Part shown: positions 21,760 to 30,381 of the stretch, in pieces | Layout: every line of letters begins with the position of its first letter | Numbering within the stretch: position 1 is the stretch's first letter | Assembly (NCBI RefSeq): GCF_006715865.1 | Contig: NZ_VFOA01000001.1 | Coordinates: 248,001 to 312,000 of the forward strand | Direction: 5' to 3' | DNA: 64,000 nt | DNA from: Cellulomonas sp. SLBN-39 | GTDB lineage: Bacteria > Actinomycetota > Actinomycetes > Actinomycetales > Cellulomonadaceae | The notes under the pieces: model-generated | The model's input: the letters and a program-made list of their open reading frames with translations, nothing else | What the model was told of the DNA's origin: nothing | The model's database searches: none | Program-made: the position numbers and the translations under genes

Positions 21760-22778
21760 GCGTCCGCCGCCCGCTCGGCCACGATCCCCGCGGCGCGCAC
21801 GAGACCCGCGAGCGCCGCACGGGCCTCGTCGGGTCCGGCGCCGTCGGGCGGTGCTGCCGCGAGCAGCGTGACCGCGGCGAGGTCGCGCAGCGGCAGCCCG
21901 ACGGTGCGCCACGGGCGGGTCAGGGCGTCGGCCTGCCCGACGACGTCGGGGCCGGCGCACTGCGACGTCGCCTGCGGCGGGAGCTGGGCGGCGAACCCCT
22001 TGCCGGCCTCGACGAGCGTCGCGACCTCCTCCCAGCCACGCTCGCCGATGCCGGCGATCTCGAGGGCGGCGCCGTCCGCGGTGGACGCGCGCACCGCCGT
22101 CAGCGCGGACCACGCGCTGCCGCCGTGCACGTCGAGCCCCGTCGCGCCGGCGCCCCGTGCGGCGTCGGCGACGGCGGACAGCCCGTCGGCGACGACCGGT
22201 CCGTGGACGCGCCGCAGCCGGTCGCGCCCGGAGAAGCTCGGGACGGCGCCGGCCATGACGGGGGCGAGGAGCGGCTCGTGCAGCAGCACGCGGACGCGGG
22301 CGCCGGGCACGGCGCGCACGACGTCGCCGATCCGCTGCACGAGCCCCTCGGCGAGCGACCCGACGACGGCGCGCACGGCCCCGGGGTCGGACAGCACGCG
22401 GTCGCCGCGGGCCAGGTACACCTGCGCGGCGAGGGAGAACGGGCCGAGGACCGGCAGGACGAGCGGGCCGTCGTACCCGTGGGCGGCGACCGCGAGCGCG
22501 TCGCGGTCCTCGCGGGCGAACGCCCGGGCACGGCCCAGGTCGACCCCGGGGTGGTCGGCGAGCTTCCAGCCGTGGGGGCCGAGCTCGGCCGGCATCTCCT
22601 CCAGCAGCGCGAGCGCGGCGCCCGTGGCGTCGCCCCACGGGCCGCGCGCGGGCAGCAGCACCGCGAACGGCACGCCGTCGACCTCGTCGGGGGTGTCGAC
22701 GAGGTCGCCGACGACGACCTGCTGGGCGTCGAGCACGTCGGCACCGGGCCAGGGCCCGACGCCGGAGACCGCGGTCAC
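21756..22778 (-). CDS. MetE-like (UROD/MetE fold) protein
   Basis: 340 residues with the TIM-barrel fold of the C-terminal half of cobalamin-independent methionine synthase. Recognisable pieces are [41 protein letters not shown] and [12 protein letters not shown]. It lacks the N-terminal half of MetE, and where MetE carries its HxC zinc ligands it reads [12 protein letters not shown], without the cysteine; a later Cys (ATSQCAGPD) is kept. Methionine synthase activity is therefore doubtful. The GTG at 22778 overlaps the mnmA stop. Such short MetE-like proteins next to mnmA recur in Actinobacteria, which hints at a link to sulfur or tRNA-thiolation metabolism (inference). Confidence 0.78.
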   Translation of the reverse strand: MTAVSGVGPWPGADVLDAQQVVVGDLVDTPDEVDGVPFAVLLPARGPWGDATGAALALLEEMPAELGPHGWKLADHPGVDLGRARAFAREDRDALAVAAHGYDGPLVLPVLGPFSLAAQVYLARGDRVLSDPGAVRAVVGSLAEGLVQRIGDVVRAVPGARVRVLLHEPLLAPVMAGAVPSFSGRDRLRRVHGPVVADGLSAVADAARGAGATGLDVHGGSAWSALTAVRASTADGAALEIAGIGERGWEEVATLVEAGKGFAAQLPPQATSQCAGPDVVGQADALTRPWRTVGLPLRDLAAVTLLAAAPPDGAGPDEARAALAGLVRAAGIVAERAADA

Positions 22779-23902
22779 CGGGCTCCCGCCGCGGTCCCGG
22801 GACCGACCTGCGCGGGCGTGCGCGTGGCGGTGACGGTCGCCTGGCCGAGCACGCGCGTGCCGGCGTAGAGCACGAGCGACTGGCCGGGGGCGACGCCGTG
22901 CAGCCCCTGCCCGGCGACGTCGACGCCGACCTCCCCGCCGGTGGTGCCCGGCAGGACGACGGCGGGCACGGGCGTGCCGTGGGCGCGGACCTGCACGGTG
23001 CACGCGGCGCCGGGGTCGGGCGGGGCCGTGAACCACACGGCACGGTCGGCGAGCACGTGCGCCACCTCCAGGTCCTGCACGGGTCCGACGACGACGCGCC
23101 GCCGGACGGGTTCGACGGACAGCACGTACCGGGGCCGCCCGTCGGGCGCGGGACGCCCCAGGTGCAGGCCGCGGCGCTGGCCGACGGTGTACGCGTACGC
23201 GCCGTCGTGGGTGCCGAGGACCGTGCCGTCGGCGTCGACCACGTCCCCGGGCTGGGAGCCCAGGTGCGAGCGCAGGAACCCCTGCGTGTCGCCGTCGGCG
23301 ACGAAGCAGATGTCGTAGGAGTCGGGCTTGGCCGAGACGGCCAGGCCGCGGGCGGCGGCCTCGGCCCGCACGTCGGCCTTCGAGGCCACGTCGCCGAGGG
23401 GGAAGACCGCGCGGGCCAGGCGCTCGGGGCCCATGACGGCCAGCACGTAGGACTGGTCCTTGGCGGCGTCCGCGGCGCGGTGCAGCTCGCGGGTGCCGTC
23501 GGGGTGCTCGACGACGCGCGCGTAGTGCCCGGTGCAGACCGCGTCGAAGCCGAGCGCGAGCGCCTTGTCGAGCAGCGCCGCGAACTTCACGTGCTCGTTG
23601 CAGCGGACGCAGGGGTTAGGGGTGCGGCCGGCGGCGTACTCGGCGAGGAAGTCCGTGACGACCGTCTGCTCGAACCGCTCGGACATGTCCCACACGTAGT
23701 AGGGCACACCCAGGACGTCGGCGGCGCGGCGCGCGTCGGACGCGTCCTCGATCGAGCAGCACCCGCGCGAGCCCTCGCGCCGCTGCGCGGGCGTGCGCGA
23801 CAGCGCCATGTGCACGCCGACGACGTCGTGGCCCGCGTCGACGGCCCGGGCCGCGGCCACCGCGGAGTCGACGCCCCCGGACAGGGCGGCCAGGACCCGC
23901 AT
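22775..23902 (-). CDS. mnmA: tRNA-specific 2-thiouridylase
   Basis: Makes 2-thiouridine at wobble position 34 of Lys, Glu and Gln tRNAs, using ATP and persulfide sulfur. 375 residues. The PP-loop is at the N-terminus ([14 protein letters not shown]). Both catalytic cysteines are present, in [15 protein letters not shown] and [15 protein letters not shown]. The ATG at 23902-23900 overlaps the stop of the cysteine desulfurase gene, its likely sulfur donor. [19 protein letters not shown] is a typical actinobacterial MnmA segment. Confidence 0.97.
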   Translation of the reverse strand: MRVLAALSGGVDSAVAAARAVDAGHDVVGVHMALSRTPAQRREGSRGCCSIEDASDARRAADVLGVPYYVWDMSERFEQTVVTDFLAEYAAGRTPNPCVRCNEHVKFAALLDKALALGFDAVCTGHYARVVEHPDGTRELHRAADAAKDQSYVLAVMGPERLARAVFPLGDVASKADVRAEAAARGLAVSAKPDSYDICFVADGDTQGFLRSHLGSQPGDVVDADGTVLGTHDGAYAYTVGQRRGLHLGRPAPDGRPRYVLSVEPVRRRVVVGPVQDLEVAHVLADRAVWFTAPPDPGAACTVQVRAHGTPVPAVVLPGTTGGEVGVDVAGQGLHGVAPGQSLVLYAGTRVLGQATVTATRTPAQVGPGTAAGAR

Positions 23903-25098
23903 CAGACGCCCACCGACGTCAGGCCGGCGGCCCGGGCGCGCTGCACCGCACCGGGCAGCACCTCCAGCACCCGGTCCACGTCCGCGTCGGTGGTGGTGCG
24001 CCCCAGGCTGAACCGCAGCGCCCCGCGCGCGTCGTGCTCGTCCACCCCCATCGCGAGCAGCACGTGCGACGGGCGGGGCACCCCGGCCTGGCACGCCGAG
24101 CCGGTGGACGCCTCGACGCCGGCGGCGTCCAGCAGGTAGAGCAGGGAGTCGCCCTCGCAGCCCTCGAACGTCAGGTGCGCGTTCGCGGGCAGGCGGCGCG
24201 CCCCGTCGGCCGGGCCGCGCAGCAGCGCGCCGGGCACGGCGGCCAGCACCCGGGCCACCAGGTCGTCGCGCAGCGCGGCGACGCGTGCCGCGAACGCCTC
24301 CCGTCCGGCGACGGCCGCGTCGACGGCCACGGCCAGCGACGCCAGCAGCGGCGCGTCGAGCGTGCCGGACCGCACGCCGCGCTCCTGGCCGCCGCCGTGC
24401 AGCACGGGGGTCAGCTCCAGGCCCCGACGCACCAGCAGCGCACCCGCACCCCCGGGCCCGCCGAGCTTGTGCCCGGTGATCGTCATCGCGTCCAGGCCCG
24501 ACGCGGCGAAGTCGACCGGCACCTGCCCGACCGCCTGCACCGCGTCGGCGTGCACCGGCACCCCGTGCCGTCGCGCGAGCTGCACGACCTCGTCGAGCGG
24601 CTGCAGCGCCCCGACCTCGTTGTTCGCCCACATGACCGACACGAGCGCGACCTGCTCGCCGTTCGCCTCGAGCTCGGCCCGCAGGGCGTCGACGTCGACG
24701 ACCCCGTCCGCGTCGACCGGCAGCAGGACGAGCTCGGCGCCCGCGTGCTCCGCCATCCAGAACGCCGGGTCCAGCACCGCGTGGTGCTCGACGGCCGAGA
24801 CCAGCAGCCGCCGCCGGGCCGGGGCCTGCGAGCGCCGCGCCCAGAACAGCCCCTTGACGGCGAGGTTGTCGGCCTCGGTGCCGCCGGACGTCCACACGAC
24901 CTCGCTCGGCCGCGCACCCAGCGCCGCGGCCAGCCGTTCGCGCGCCTCCTCGACGGTGCGCCGCGCCGTGCGCCCCGCCGTGTGCAAGGACGACGGGTTG
25001 CCGGTCCGGGCGAGCTCCGCCGTCAGGGTCTCGAGCGCGGCCGGCAGCATCGGCGCCGTCGCCGCGTGGTCGAGGTAGACGGGTCGGGGGGCGCTCAC
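23902..25098 (-). CDS. Cysteine desulfurase (IscS/NifS class)
   Basis: PLP enzyme that takes sulfur from cysteine as a persulfide. 398 residues. Signature [12 protein letters not shown] at the start, PLP-binding lysine in TGHKLGGP (Lys211), and the catalytic cysteine in the flexible loop [15 protein letters not shown] (Cys336). Placed directly before mnmA with a 4-nt overlap, so it most likely serves tRNA thiolation; a role in Fe-S assembly is also possible. The GTG at 25098 is 6 nt behind TAGACT. Confidence 0.95.
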   Translation of the reverse strand: MSAPRPVYLDHAATAPMLPAALETLTAELARTGNPSSLHTAGRTARRTVEEARERLAAALGARPSEVVWTSGGTEADNLAVKGLFWARRSQAPARRRLLVSAVEHHAVLDPAFWMAEHAGAELVLLPVDADGVVDVDALRAELEANGEQVALVSVMWANNEVGALQPLDEVVQLARRHGVPVHADAVQAVGQVPVDFAASGLDAMTITGHKLGGPGGAGALLVRRGLELTPVLHGGGQERGVRSGTLDAPLLASLAVAVDAAVAGREAFAARVAALRDDLVARVLAAVPGALLRGPADGARRLPANAHLTFEGCEGDSLLYLLDAAGVEASTGSACQAGVPRPSHVLLAMGVDEHDARGALRFSLGRTTTDADVDRVLEVLPGAVQRARAAGLTSVGV

Positions 25099-25104
25099 CG
25101 CCCC

Positions 25105-25110
25105 AGTCTA
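25105..25110 (-). promoter_or_regulatory. -10 box of the cysteine desulfurase operon (leaderless start)
   Basis: TAGACT on the minus strand, 6 nt before the GTG at 25098. Confidence 0.5.
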
Positions 25111-25182
25111 CGAACGCCCGCGGCGCCCGAGGCCGCCCACGGGACGGGCGTCGCCGACGGGTCCCCGGGTGCACCTGGCAGG

Positions 25183-26181
25183 ATGAGCGTCGTGAGTGCC
25201 GACGACGTCATCGCGCTGCCGCTCGCCTTCGGCGGCCAGCGGCTCGACTGGCGCGACCTGCCGACGTCGGTCCGCGAGCGCATCCAGACCCGTGCCGGCG
25301 CCCGCGTGAGCGCCGAGACCACCCCGACGAGCGGGTTCTCGCCGGGGTTCGTCGCCGTGCTCGAGCTCGGCGACGGGCACGACGTCTTCGTCAAGGCCGT
25401 CTCCGCGGACCAGAACCCGCAGGCCCCCGAGCTCGCCCGTGCCGAGGTCCGCGCCGCCCGCGCCCTGCCCCCGCAGGTGCCCGCGCCGCGCCTGCTGTGG
25501 TCGGACGACGACGGGCAGTGGGTGCTGCTCGGCTTCGAGGCCGTGCACGGCAGCTCGCCGGAGCTCCCGTGGCGCCCGGACGACCTGGAGCGGGTCCTCG
25601 CGGCGGTCGACGCGCTCGCGGACGCCGAGCCCGTGCCGGGCCACGAGCTGCCCCGCACCGACGACCTGCTGGCGGAGGACTTCCAGGGCTGGCGGCACCT
25701 GCTCGCGGCCGACGACGCGGCCCGCGAGGCGATGGCCGCGGCCGTGGGCGAGCCGGGCCGCTGGGCTCTCGACCGGCTCGAGGACCTCGTGCTGTGGGAG
25801 CAGGACGCGCTGCGGGTGTGCGCGGGCGACAGCCTCGTGCACGGCGACCTGCGGGCCGACAACGTGATGATCGAGGAGTCGCACGGCCGGGTGTGGCTCA
25901 TCGACTGGCCGCACGCGAGCGTGGGTGCGCCGTGGCTGGACCTGGCGTTCATGCTGCCGAGCGTGGCGCTGCAGGGCGGCGGCGACCCGGCGCGGCTCTT
26001 CGCGCAGCGGCCCGTCGCGGACGGTGTGACGCGCGAGGAGCTGCGGGCGTTCCTCACCGGGCTCGCCGGCTGGTACGCGTGGTCGTCGACCAGGCCCGCG
26101 CCCGTGGGCATCCCGAACCTGCGCCCGTTCCAGGCCGCGCAGGCCGCCGCGACGCTGCGGTGGCTGCGCGACCTGTCCTGA
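25183..26181 (+). CDS. Aminoglycoside phosphotransferase-like kinase (APH family)
   Basis: 332 residues of the APH/choline-kinase fold. The catalytic loop is [16 protein letters not shown] (Asp and Asn of HGDxxxxN) and the Mg-binding strand is [18 protein letters not shown], where IDW replaces the more usual IDF/IDW pair. APH-fold proteins phosphorylate many small molecules, so antibiotic resistance should not be assumed. I give the ATG at 25183. A GTG at 25192 sits 7 nt behind CAGGAT and may be the true leaderless start, making the protein 3 residues shorter. Divergent from the cysteine desulfurase operon. Confidence 0.82.
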   Translation: MSVVSADDVIALPLAFGGQRLDWRDLPTSVRERIQTRAGARVSAETTPTSGFSPGFVAVLELGDGHDVFVKAVSADQNPQAPELARAEVRAARALPPQVPAPRLLWSDDDGQWVLLGFEAVHGSSPELPWRPDDLERVLAAVDALADAEPVPGHELPRTDDLLAEDFQGWRHLLAADDAAREAMAAAVGEPGRWALDRLEDLVLWEQDALRVCAGDSLVHGDLRADNVMIEESHGRVWLIDWPHASVGAPWLDLAFMLPSVALQGGGDPARLFAQRPVADGVTREELRAFLTGLAGWYAWSSTRPAPVGIPNLRPFQAAQAAATLRWLRDLS

Positions 26182-26205
26182 CGGGTCCGGTCGCGACCCG
26201 GGGGT

Positions 26206-27192
26206 TCAGCCCTGCGCGCGCAGGCGGCGCACCTCGGCGGCCGCCTGGGGCAGGACGGTGAACAGGTCGCCGACGATGCCGTAGTCGGCGATCTCGAAGA
26301 TGGGCGCGTCGGCGTCGGCGTTGACCGCGACGATCGTTCCGGAGGCCTGCATGCCGCCGCGGTGGTGCACCGCGCCGGAGACGCCGGCGCCGACGTACAG
26401 GCGCGGCGCGACGGTCACGCCGGTCTGGCCGATCTGGGCGTCGTGGCCGATCCACCCCTCGTCGGTGGCGACGCGGGTGGCGCCCACGGCGCCGCCGAGG
26501 GCGTCGGCGAGGTCCTCGACGGGCGAGAAGTCGCCCTCGGTGCCGCGTCCGCCGACCACGACGACGTGCGCCGAGCCGAGGTCGGGTCGCCCGGACGCGG
26601 GCCGCTCGGTGCGCTCGACGAGCTGGACGCGACGCGACGCGGCGGACACCTGCACCGGTGCGTCGACGACCGTGGGCTCGGTGGCCGCGGGGGCGTCGGC
26701 GGCGGGCACGGCGTTGGCCTTGACCGTGACGAGGGCCACCGGCGTGGTGATCGCGCAGCGCGTCGTCCACGTGCCGGCGAGCACGGTCTTGCGGGCCACG
26801 AGGCGACCGTCGGCGACCTCGAGGCCGTCCGCGTCGGTCACGACGCCGGCGCCGGTCCGCACCGCCAGGCGCGCGGCGACCTCCTTGGACTCGAACGACG
26901 ACACGAGCAGCAGCAGCCCGGCTCCGGTCGCGTCGAGGAGCTGCCCGAGACCGTCCGCGACGACGGACGACAGGTGCAGGTCCGCGTCGGCGACGAGCCG
27001 GTGCACGGCCGCGACGCCCTGCGCGGCCAGCACGGGCAGGGCGGGCGCGACGTCGGCGGTGCCGGCCCACACGCCGTGCACGGGGGCGCCGTCGGCGACG
27101 GTGCGCGCGAGGGTGAGCAGCTCGCGCACGGGCGGGCGCAGCGTCCCGTCGGCGGCGTGGTCGAGCAGGACGAGCACGGGGGTGGCGGTCAC
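26206..27192 (-). CDS. etfA: Electron transfer flavoprotein alpha subunit
   Basis: Carries FAD in the ETF heterodimer that moves electrons from acyl-CoA and related dehydrogenases to the quinone pool. 328 residues. The C-terminal FAD domain is plain: VVVGGRGTEGDFSPVEDLA, IGQTGVTVAPRLYVGAGVSG and AVNADADAPIFEIADYGIVG. GTG at 27192 with GGAGG upstream. It lies 48 nt after etfB on the same strand, with no hairpin between, so they form an operon. Confidence 0.95.
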   Translation of the reverse strand: MTATPVLVLLDHAADGTLRPPVRELLTLARTVADGAPVHGVWAGTADVAPALPVLAAQGVAAVHRLVADADLHLSSVVADGLGQLLDATGAGLLLLVSSFESKEVAARLAVRTGAGVVTDADGLEVADGRLVARKTVLAGTWTTRCAITTPVALVTVKANAVPAADAPAATEPTVVDAPVQVSAASRRVQLVERTERPASGRPDLGSAHVVVVGGRGTEGDFSPVEDLADALGGAVGATRVATDEGWIGHDAQIGQTGVTVAPRLYVGAGVSGAVHHRGGMQASGTIVAVNADADAPIFEIADYGIVGDLFTVLPQAAAEVRRLRAQG

Positions 27193-27240
27193 GTCGGGTC
27201 CTCCGGGGTGGTGGTCAGCGCGGCACGGGGACGGCGCGGC

Positions 27241-28035
27241 TCAGACGAGCTTCTGCTCGACGAGCCAGGCGGCCAGGCGGGTGCCCGCGTCGCCGGTGTC
27301 CTGGACGAGCACGCGGTCCTCGCGGGGCGGGCGCGGCGCCGCGGCGAGCACCTGGGTGCGGGCCCCGGCGGTGCCGACCGTCGCGGGGTCGACGCCGAGG
27401 TCCGCGAGCGTGAGGGTCGTGACGGGCTTCTTCTTGGCCGCCATGATCCCCTTGAAGTTGGGGTACCGCGGGGCGTTCGCCTGGTCGGTGACCGACACGA
27501 CCGCGGGCAGCGCCGCGGTGAGCGTCTCGCTCGCGTGGTCGAGCCGCCGCTCGACGGTGACGGTGCCGGCGCCCGGGTCCACCGTGAGGCGGGCGGCCAG
27601 GGGCAGGGACGGCAGGTCGAGCAGCTCCCCGAGCGCGGTCGGCAGCAGCGACGTCAGCCCGTCGAGGCCGGCCATGCCGGTGACCACGAGGTCGACGGGC
27701 TCGGCCGCGTGGAGGTGCCGCACGGCGGCGGCGAGCACGGTGGCGGTGCCGATCGCGTCGGACCCGGCGACGTCGTCGTCGAGCACGTGCACGGCCTGCG
27801 CCGCGCCCATCTGCAGGCCCTTGCGCACGGCGTCGACGGCGTCGTCCGGCCCGACGGTGAGCACGACGACCTCGCCGTCGTGCTCCTCGGCGAGCGTCAG
27901 CGCCGCCTCGACGGCGTTCTCGTCGAGCTCGTTCAGCGTGCCGTCGCCGAGGTCGCGCACCACGCGCCCGTCGGGACCGAGCTGCCGGTCGGACTGGATG
28001 TCGGGGACGAACTTCACGCAGACGACGATCCTCAC
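27241..28035 (-). CDS. etfB: Electron transfer flavoprotein beta subunit
   Basis: AMP-binding partner of EtfA. 264 residues, beginning RIVVCVKFVPDIQSDRQL. It has the conserved NELDENAVEAAL and the VVTGMAGLDGLTSLLPTALG region, and ends with the recognition-loop-like PRYPNFKGIMAAKKKPV. GTG at 28035 behind a TAACGT box 7 nt upstream. First gene of etfBA. Confidence 0.95.
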   Translation of the reverse strand: MRIVVCVKFVPDIQSDRQLGPDGRVVRDLGDGTLNELDENAVEAALTLAEEHDGEVVVLTVGPDDAVDAVRKGLQMGAAQAVHVLDDDVAGSDAIGTATVLAAAVRHLHAAEPVDLVVTGMAGLDGLTSLLPTALGELLDLPSLPLAARLTVDPGAGTVTVERRLDHASETLTAALPAVVSVTDQANAPRYPNFKGIMAAKKKPVTTLTLADLGVDPATVGTAGARTQVLAAAPRPPREDRVLVQDTGDAGTRLAAWLVEQKLV

Positions 28036-28042
28036 CGGCCGA

Positions 28043-28048
28043 ACGTTA
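28043..28048 (-). promoter_or_regulatory. -10 box of etfBA (leaderless start)
   Basis: TAACGT on the minus strand, 7 nt before the GTG at 28035. Confidence 0.5.
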
Positions 28049-28138
28049 CCTCCCGCGGGGGCCGGGCCGGGCCTGCGTGTTCGTCAGGTGGAAACACCGG
28101 TGACACCTGCAGGTCGCGCGTCCTGCCACCATGAGGGC

Positions 28139-30328
28139 GTGACCGCCAGCCCTCGCCCCCTCTCCCTCGGCGTGCACGTCACCGGCACGGGCGTCGACGT
28201 GGCCGTGCTCGCCCCCCACGCGAGCGCCGTCGAGCTGTGCCTGCTCGACGGGCCGCACGACGCCCCGACCGAGCGCCGCGTGCCGCTGGACGGACCGCGC
28301 CTGGGCGTGTGGTCGGCGTCGGTGCCGGGCGTGCGGCCGGGGCAGCGGTACGGGTTCCGCGCGCACGGGACGTGGGAGCCCGCGTACGGCATGCGGTACA
28401 ACCCCGCCAAGCTGCTCGTCGACCCCTACGCGCGCGGGCTGGTCGGGGAGCTGGCGCACGGTCCGCAGACGTACGGCCACGTCGTCGACGACGACCTCCG
28501 GGGCGACCCCTACGGCCCCGCCGACGACCGCGACTCCGCGCCGCACGTGCCGCACGGCGTCGTCGTCGACACCACGGACCTGCCCGGGCCGGACCCGGCG
28601 GCGAACCGCCCGTACCACCCGTGGTCGCGCACGGTCGTGTACGAGGCGCACGTGCGCGGGCTGACGCGCCTGCACCCGGGCGTCCCGTCCGAGCTGCGGG
28701 GCACCTACGCCGGCCTGGCGCACCCGGCCGTCGTGGACCACCTGCTGGGCCTGGGTGTCACGACGCTCGAGCTGCTGCCGGTGCACGCGTTCGCCTCCGA
28801 GCCGCACCTCGTCGCCAAGGGCCTGACGAACTACTGGGGCTACTCGACGCTCGGGTTCTTCGCCCCGCACGCCGCGTACGCCACGGCGACGGCGCGCGCC
28901 ACGGGGGCGGCCGCCGTGCTCGCCGAGCTGCGCGGCGCGGTGCACGCGCTGCACGAGGCGGGCATCGAGGTGGTCCTCGACGTGGTCTACAACCACACGT
29001 GCGAGGGCGGGCTGCCGGGCCAGCACGTGTCGTGGCGGGGGCTGGACCACGCGTTCTACTACCTGCACGACGGCGCGGTGCCGGCGACGCCCGTCGACGT
29101 GACCGGCACGGGGAACTCGCTGGACTTCCGCCGGCCCCAGGTCGTGCAGATGACCATGGACTCCCTGCGGTACTGGGCGCAGGTCGTCGGCGTGGACGGC
29201 TTCCGCTTCGACCTGGCCGTCACCCTGGGCCGCGGGCACGACGGGTTCCGGCCGGACCACGCGACGCTCGTCGCCGCCGCGACGGACCCCGTGCTGCACG
29301 GGCTCAAGCTCGTGGCCGAGCCGTGGGACGTCGGCCCGGGCGGGTGGCGCACCGGGCAGTTCCCGCCGCCGTTCGCCGAGTGGAACGACCGGTTCCGCAA
29401 CGCGGTGCGCTCGTTCTGGCTCGCCGACCCCGCGCGTGCGGCGCACGGGCTGCCCGGGCACCGCATGCGCGACCTCGCCACGCGTCTGTCGGGGTCGGTC
29501 GACCTGTTCGGGCACGGCTCGCCGCCGCTCGTGCGGGGCCCGCGGGCGTCGGTGAACTACGTCACGGCCCACGACGGGTTCACGATGGCCGACCTGGTGG
29601 CGTACGACCACAAGCACAACGCCGCCAACGGGGAGCAGAACCGGGACGGCACGGACGACAACCGGTCGTGGAACCACGGTGTCGAGGGGCCGGTCGACGA
29701 GGCGTCGCCGGCCGTCGACGTCGCCCCGCTGCGCCGCCGGTCGGTGCGCAACCTGTTCGCGACGCTGGTCATGTCGGCCGGCACCCCGATGATCACGGCG
29801 GGCGACGAGACGGGGCGCACGCAGCGCGGGAACAACAACGCGTACTGCCAGGACAACGAGATCTCCTGGGTCCGCTGGGACCTGTCGCCGTGGCGGGCCA
29901 ACCAGCTCGCGACCGCCCGGCACCTGCTGGCGCTGCGCCGCGACCACCCCGCGCTGCGCACCGACCGGTTCTACAGCGGGGCGCCGCGCGTGCCGGGCGG
30001 GCAGAAGGACCTCGCCTGGTATGTCGCCGACGGCACGGAGTTCGACCACGGCCGGTGGCACGACGCGTCGGTGCGGACGTTCCAGATGCTGCGGGTGGCC
30101 CCGCCCCCGGACGCCGACCAGGTGCTGCTCGTCGTCAACGGCGCGCTCGACGCGGTCGACGTGACGCTGCCGTCGGTGCCCGGCGGCCCGTGGGAGCTGG
30201 CGTGGGACTCGGTGTGGGAGCACCCCGCGGAGATCCGCACGAGCGCCATCACCGGTGCCCTGCACCTGGAGCCGGGCACCACGACCCCGCTGGAGCCGCT
30301 GTCGATGCGGGTGTACGTCCGCAGCTGA
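28139..30328 (+). CDS. glgX: Glycogen debranching enzyme
   Basis: GH13 isoamylase-type enzyme that hydrolyses alpha-1,6 branches of glycogen after phosphorylase has trimmed them. 729 residues. An N-terminal CBM48-like domain (RYGFRAHGTWEPAYGMRYN) precedes the barrel: YEAHVRGLTRLHPGVP, region I DVVYNHT, nucleophile Asp in GFRFDLAVTLG, acid/base Glu in LVAEPWDVGPGG, and the late NYVTAHDGFTMADLVAYD. The C-terminal segment RGNNNAYCQDNEISWV is diagnostic of GlgX. GTG at 28139; CACCAT 6 nt upstream is a weak -10 candidate. Divergent from etfBA; co-located with glgP, glgE, treS, mak and glgB. Confidence 0.96.
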   Translation: MTASPRPLSLGVHVTGTGVDVAVLAPHASAVELCLLDGPHDAPTERRVPLDGPRLGVWSASVPGVRPGQRYGFRAHGTWEPAYGMRYNPAKLLVDPYARGLVGELAHGPQTYGHVVDDDLRGDPYGPADDRDSAPHVPHGVVVDTTDLPGPDPAANRPYHPWSRTVVYEAHVRGLTRLHPGVPSELRGTYAGLAHPAVVDHLLGLGVTTLELLPVHAFASEPHLVAKGLTNYWGYSTLGFFAPHAAYATATARATGAAAVLAELRGAVHALHEAGIEVVLDVVYNHTCEGGLPGQHVSWRGLDHAFYYLHDGAVPATPVDVTGTGNSLDFRRPQVVQMTMDSLRYWAQVVGVDGFRFDLAVTLGRGHDGFRPDHATLVAAATDPVLHGLKLVAEPWDVGPGGWRTGQFPPPFAEWNDRFRNAVRSFWLADPARAAHGLPGHRMRDLATRLSGSVDLFGHGSPPLVRGPRASVNYVTAHDGFTMADLVAYDHKHNAANGEQNRDGTDDNRSWNHGVEGPVDEASPAVDVAPLRRRSVRNLFATLVMSAGTPMITAGDETGRTQRGNNNAYCQDNEISWVRWDLSPWRANQLATARHLLALRRDHPALRTDRFYSGAPRVPGGQKDLAWYVADGTEFDHGRWHDASVRTFQMLRVAPPPDADQVLLVVNGALDAVDVTLPSVPGGPWELAWDSVWEHPAEIRTSAITGALHLEPGTTTPLEPLSMRVYVRS

Positions 30329-30369
30329 GCCGCCCGCCCGTCCCCCTCCCGCCGTGCTGGCCCGGTGCG

Positions 30370-30375
30370 TAGGGT
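30370..30375 (+). promoter_or_regulatory. -10 box of the FAD dehydrogenase gene (leaderless start)
   Basis: TAGGGT, 6 nt before the ATG at 30382. Confidence 0.5.
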
Positions 30376-30381
30376 CGCCCC

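Noticed and set aside
25183..26181. Aminoglycoside-resistance gene
   Set aside because: The APH fold is shared by many kinases, and no close match to a known resistance enzyme is evident, so only the fold-level call is kept.
26300..28138. Long plus-strand frame antisense to etfA and etfB leading into glgX
   Set aside because: No conserved features before GTG 28139; the opposite strand encodes clear ETF subunits.
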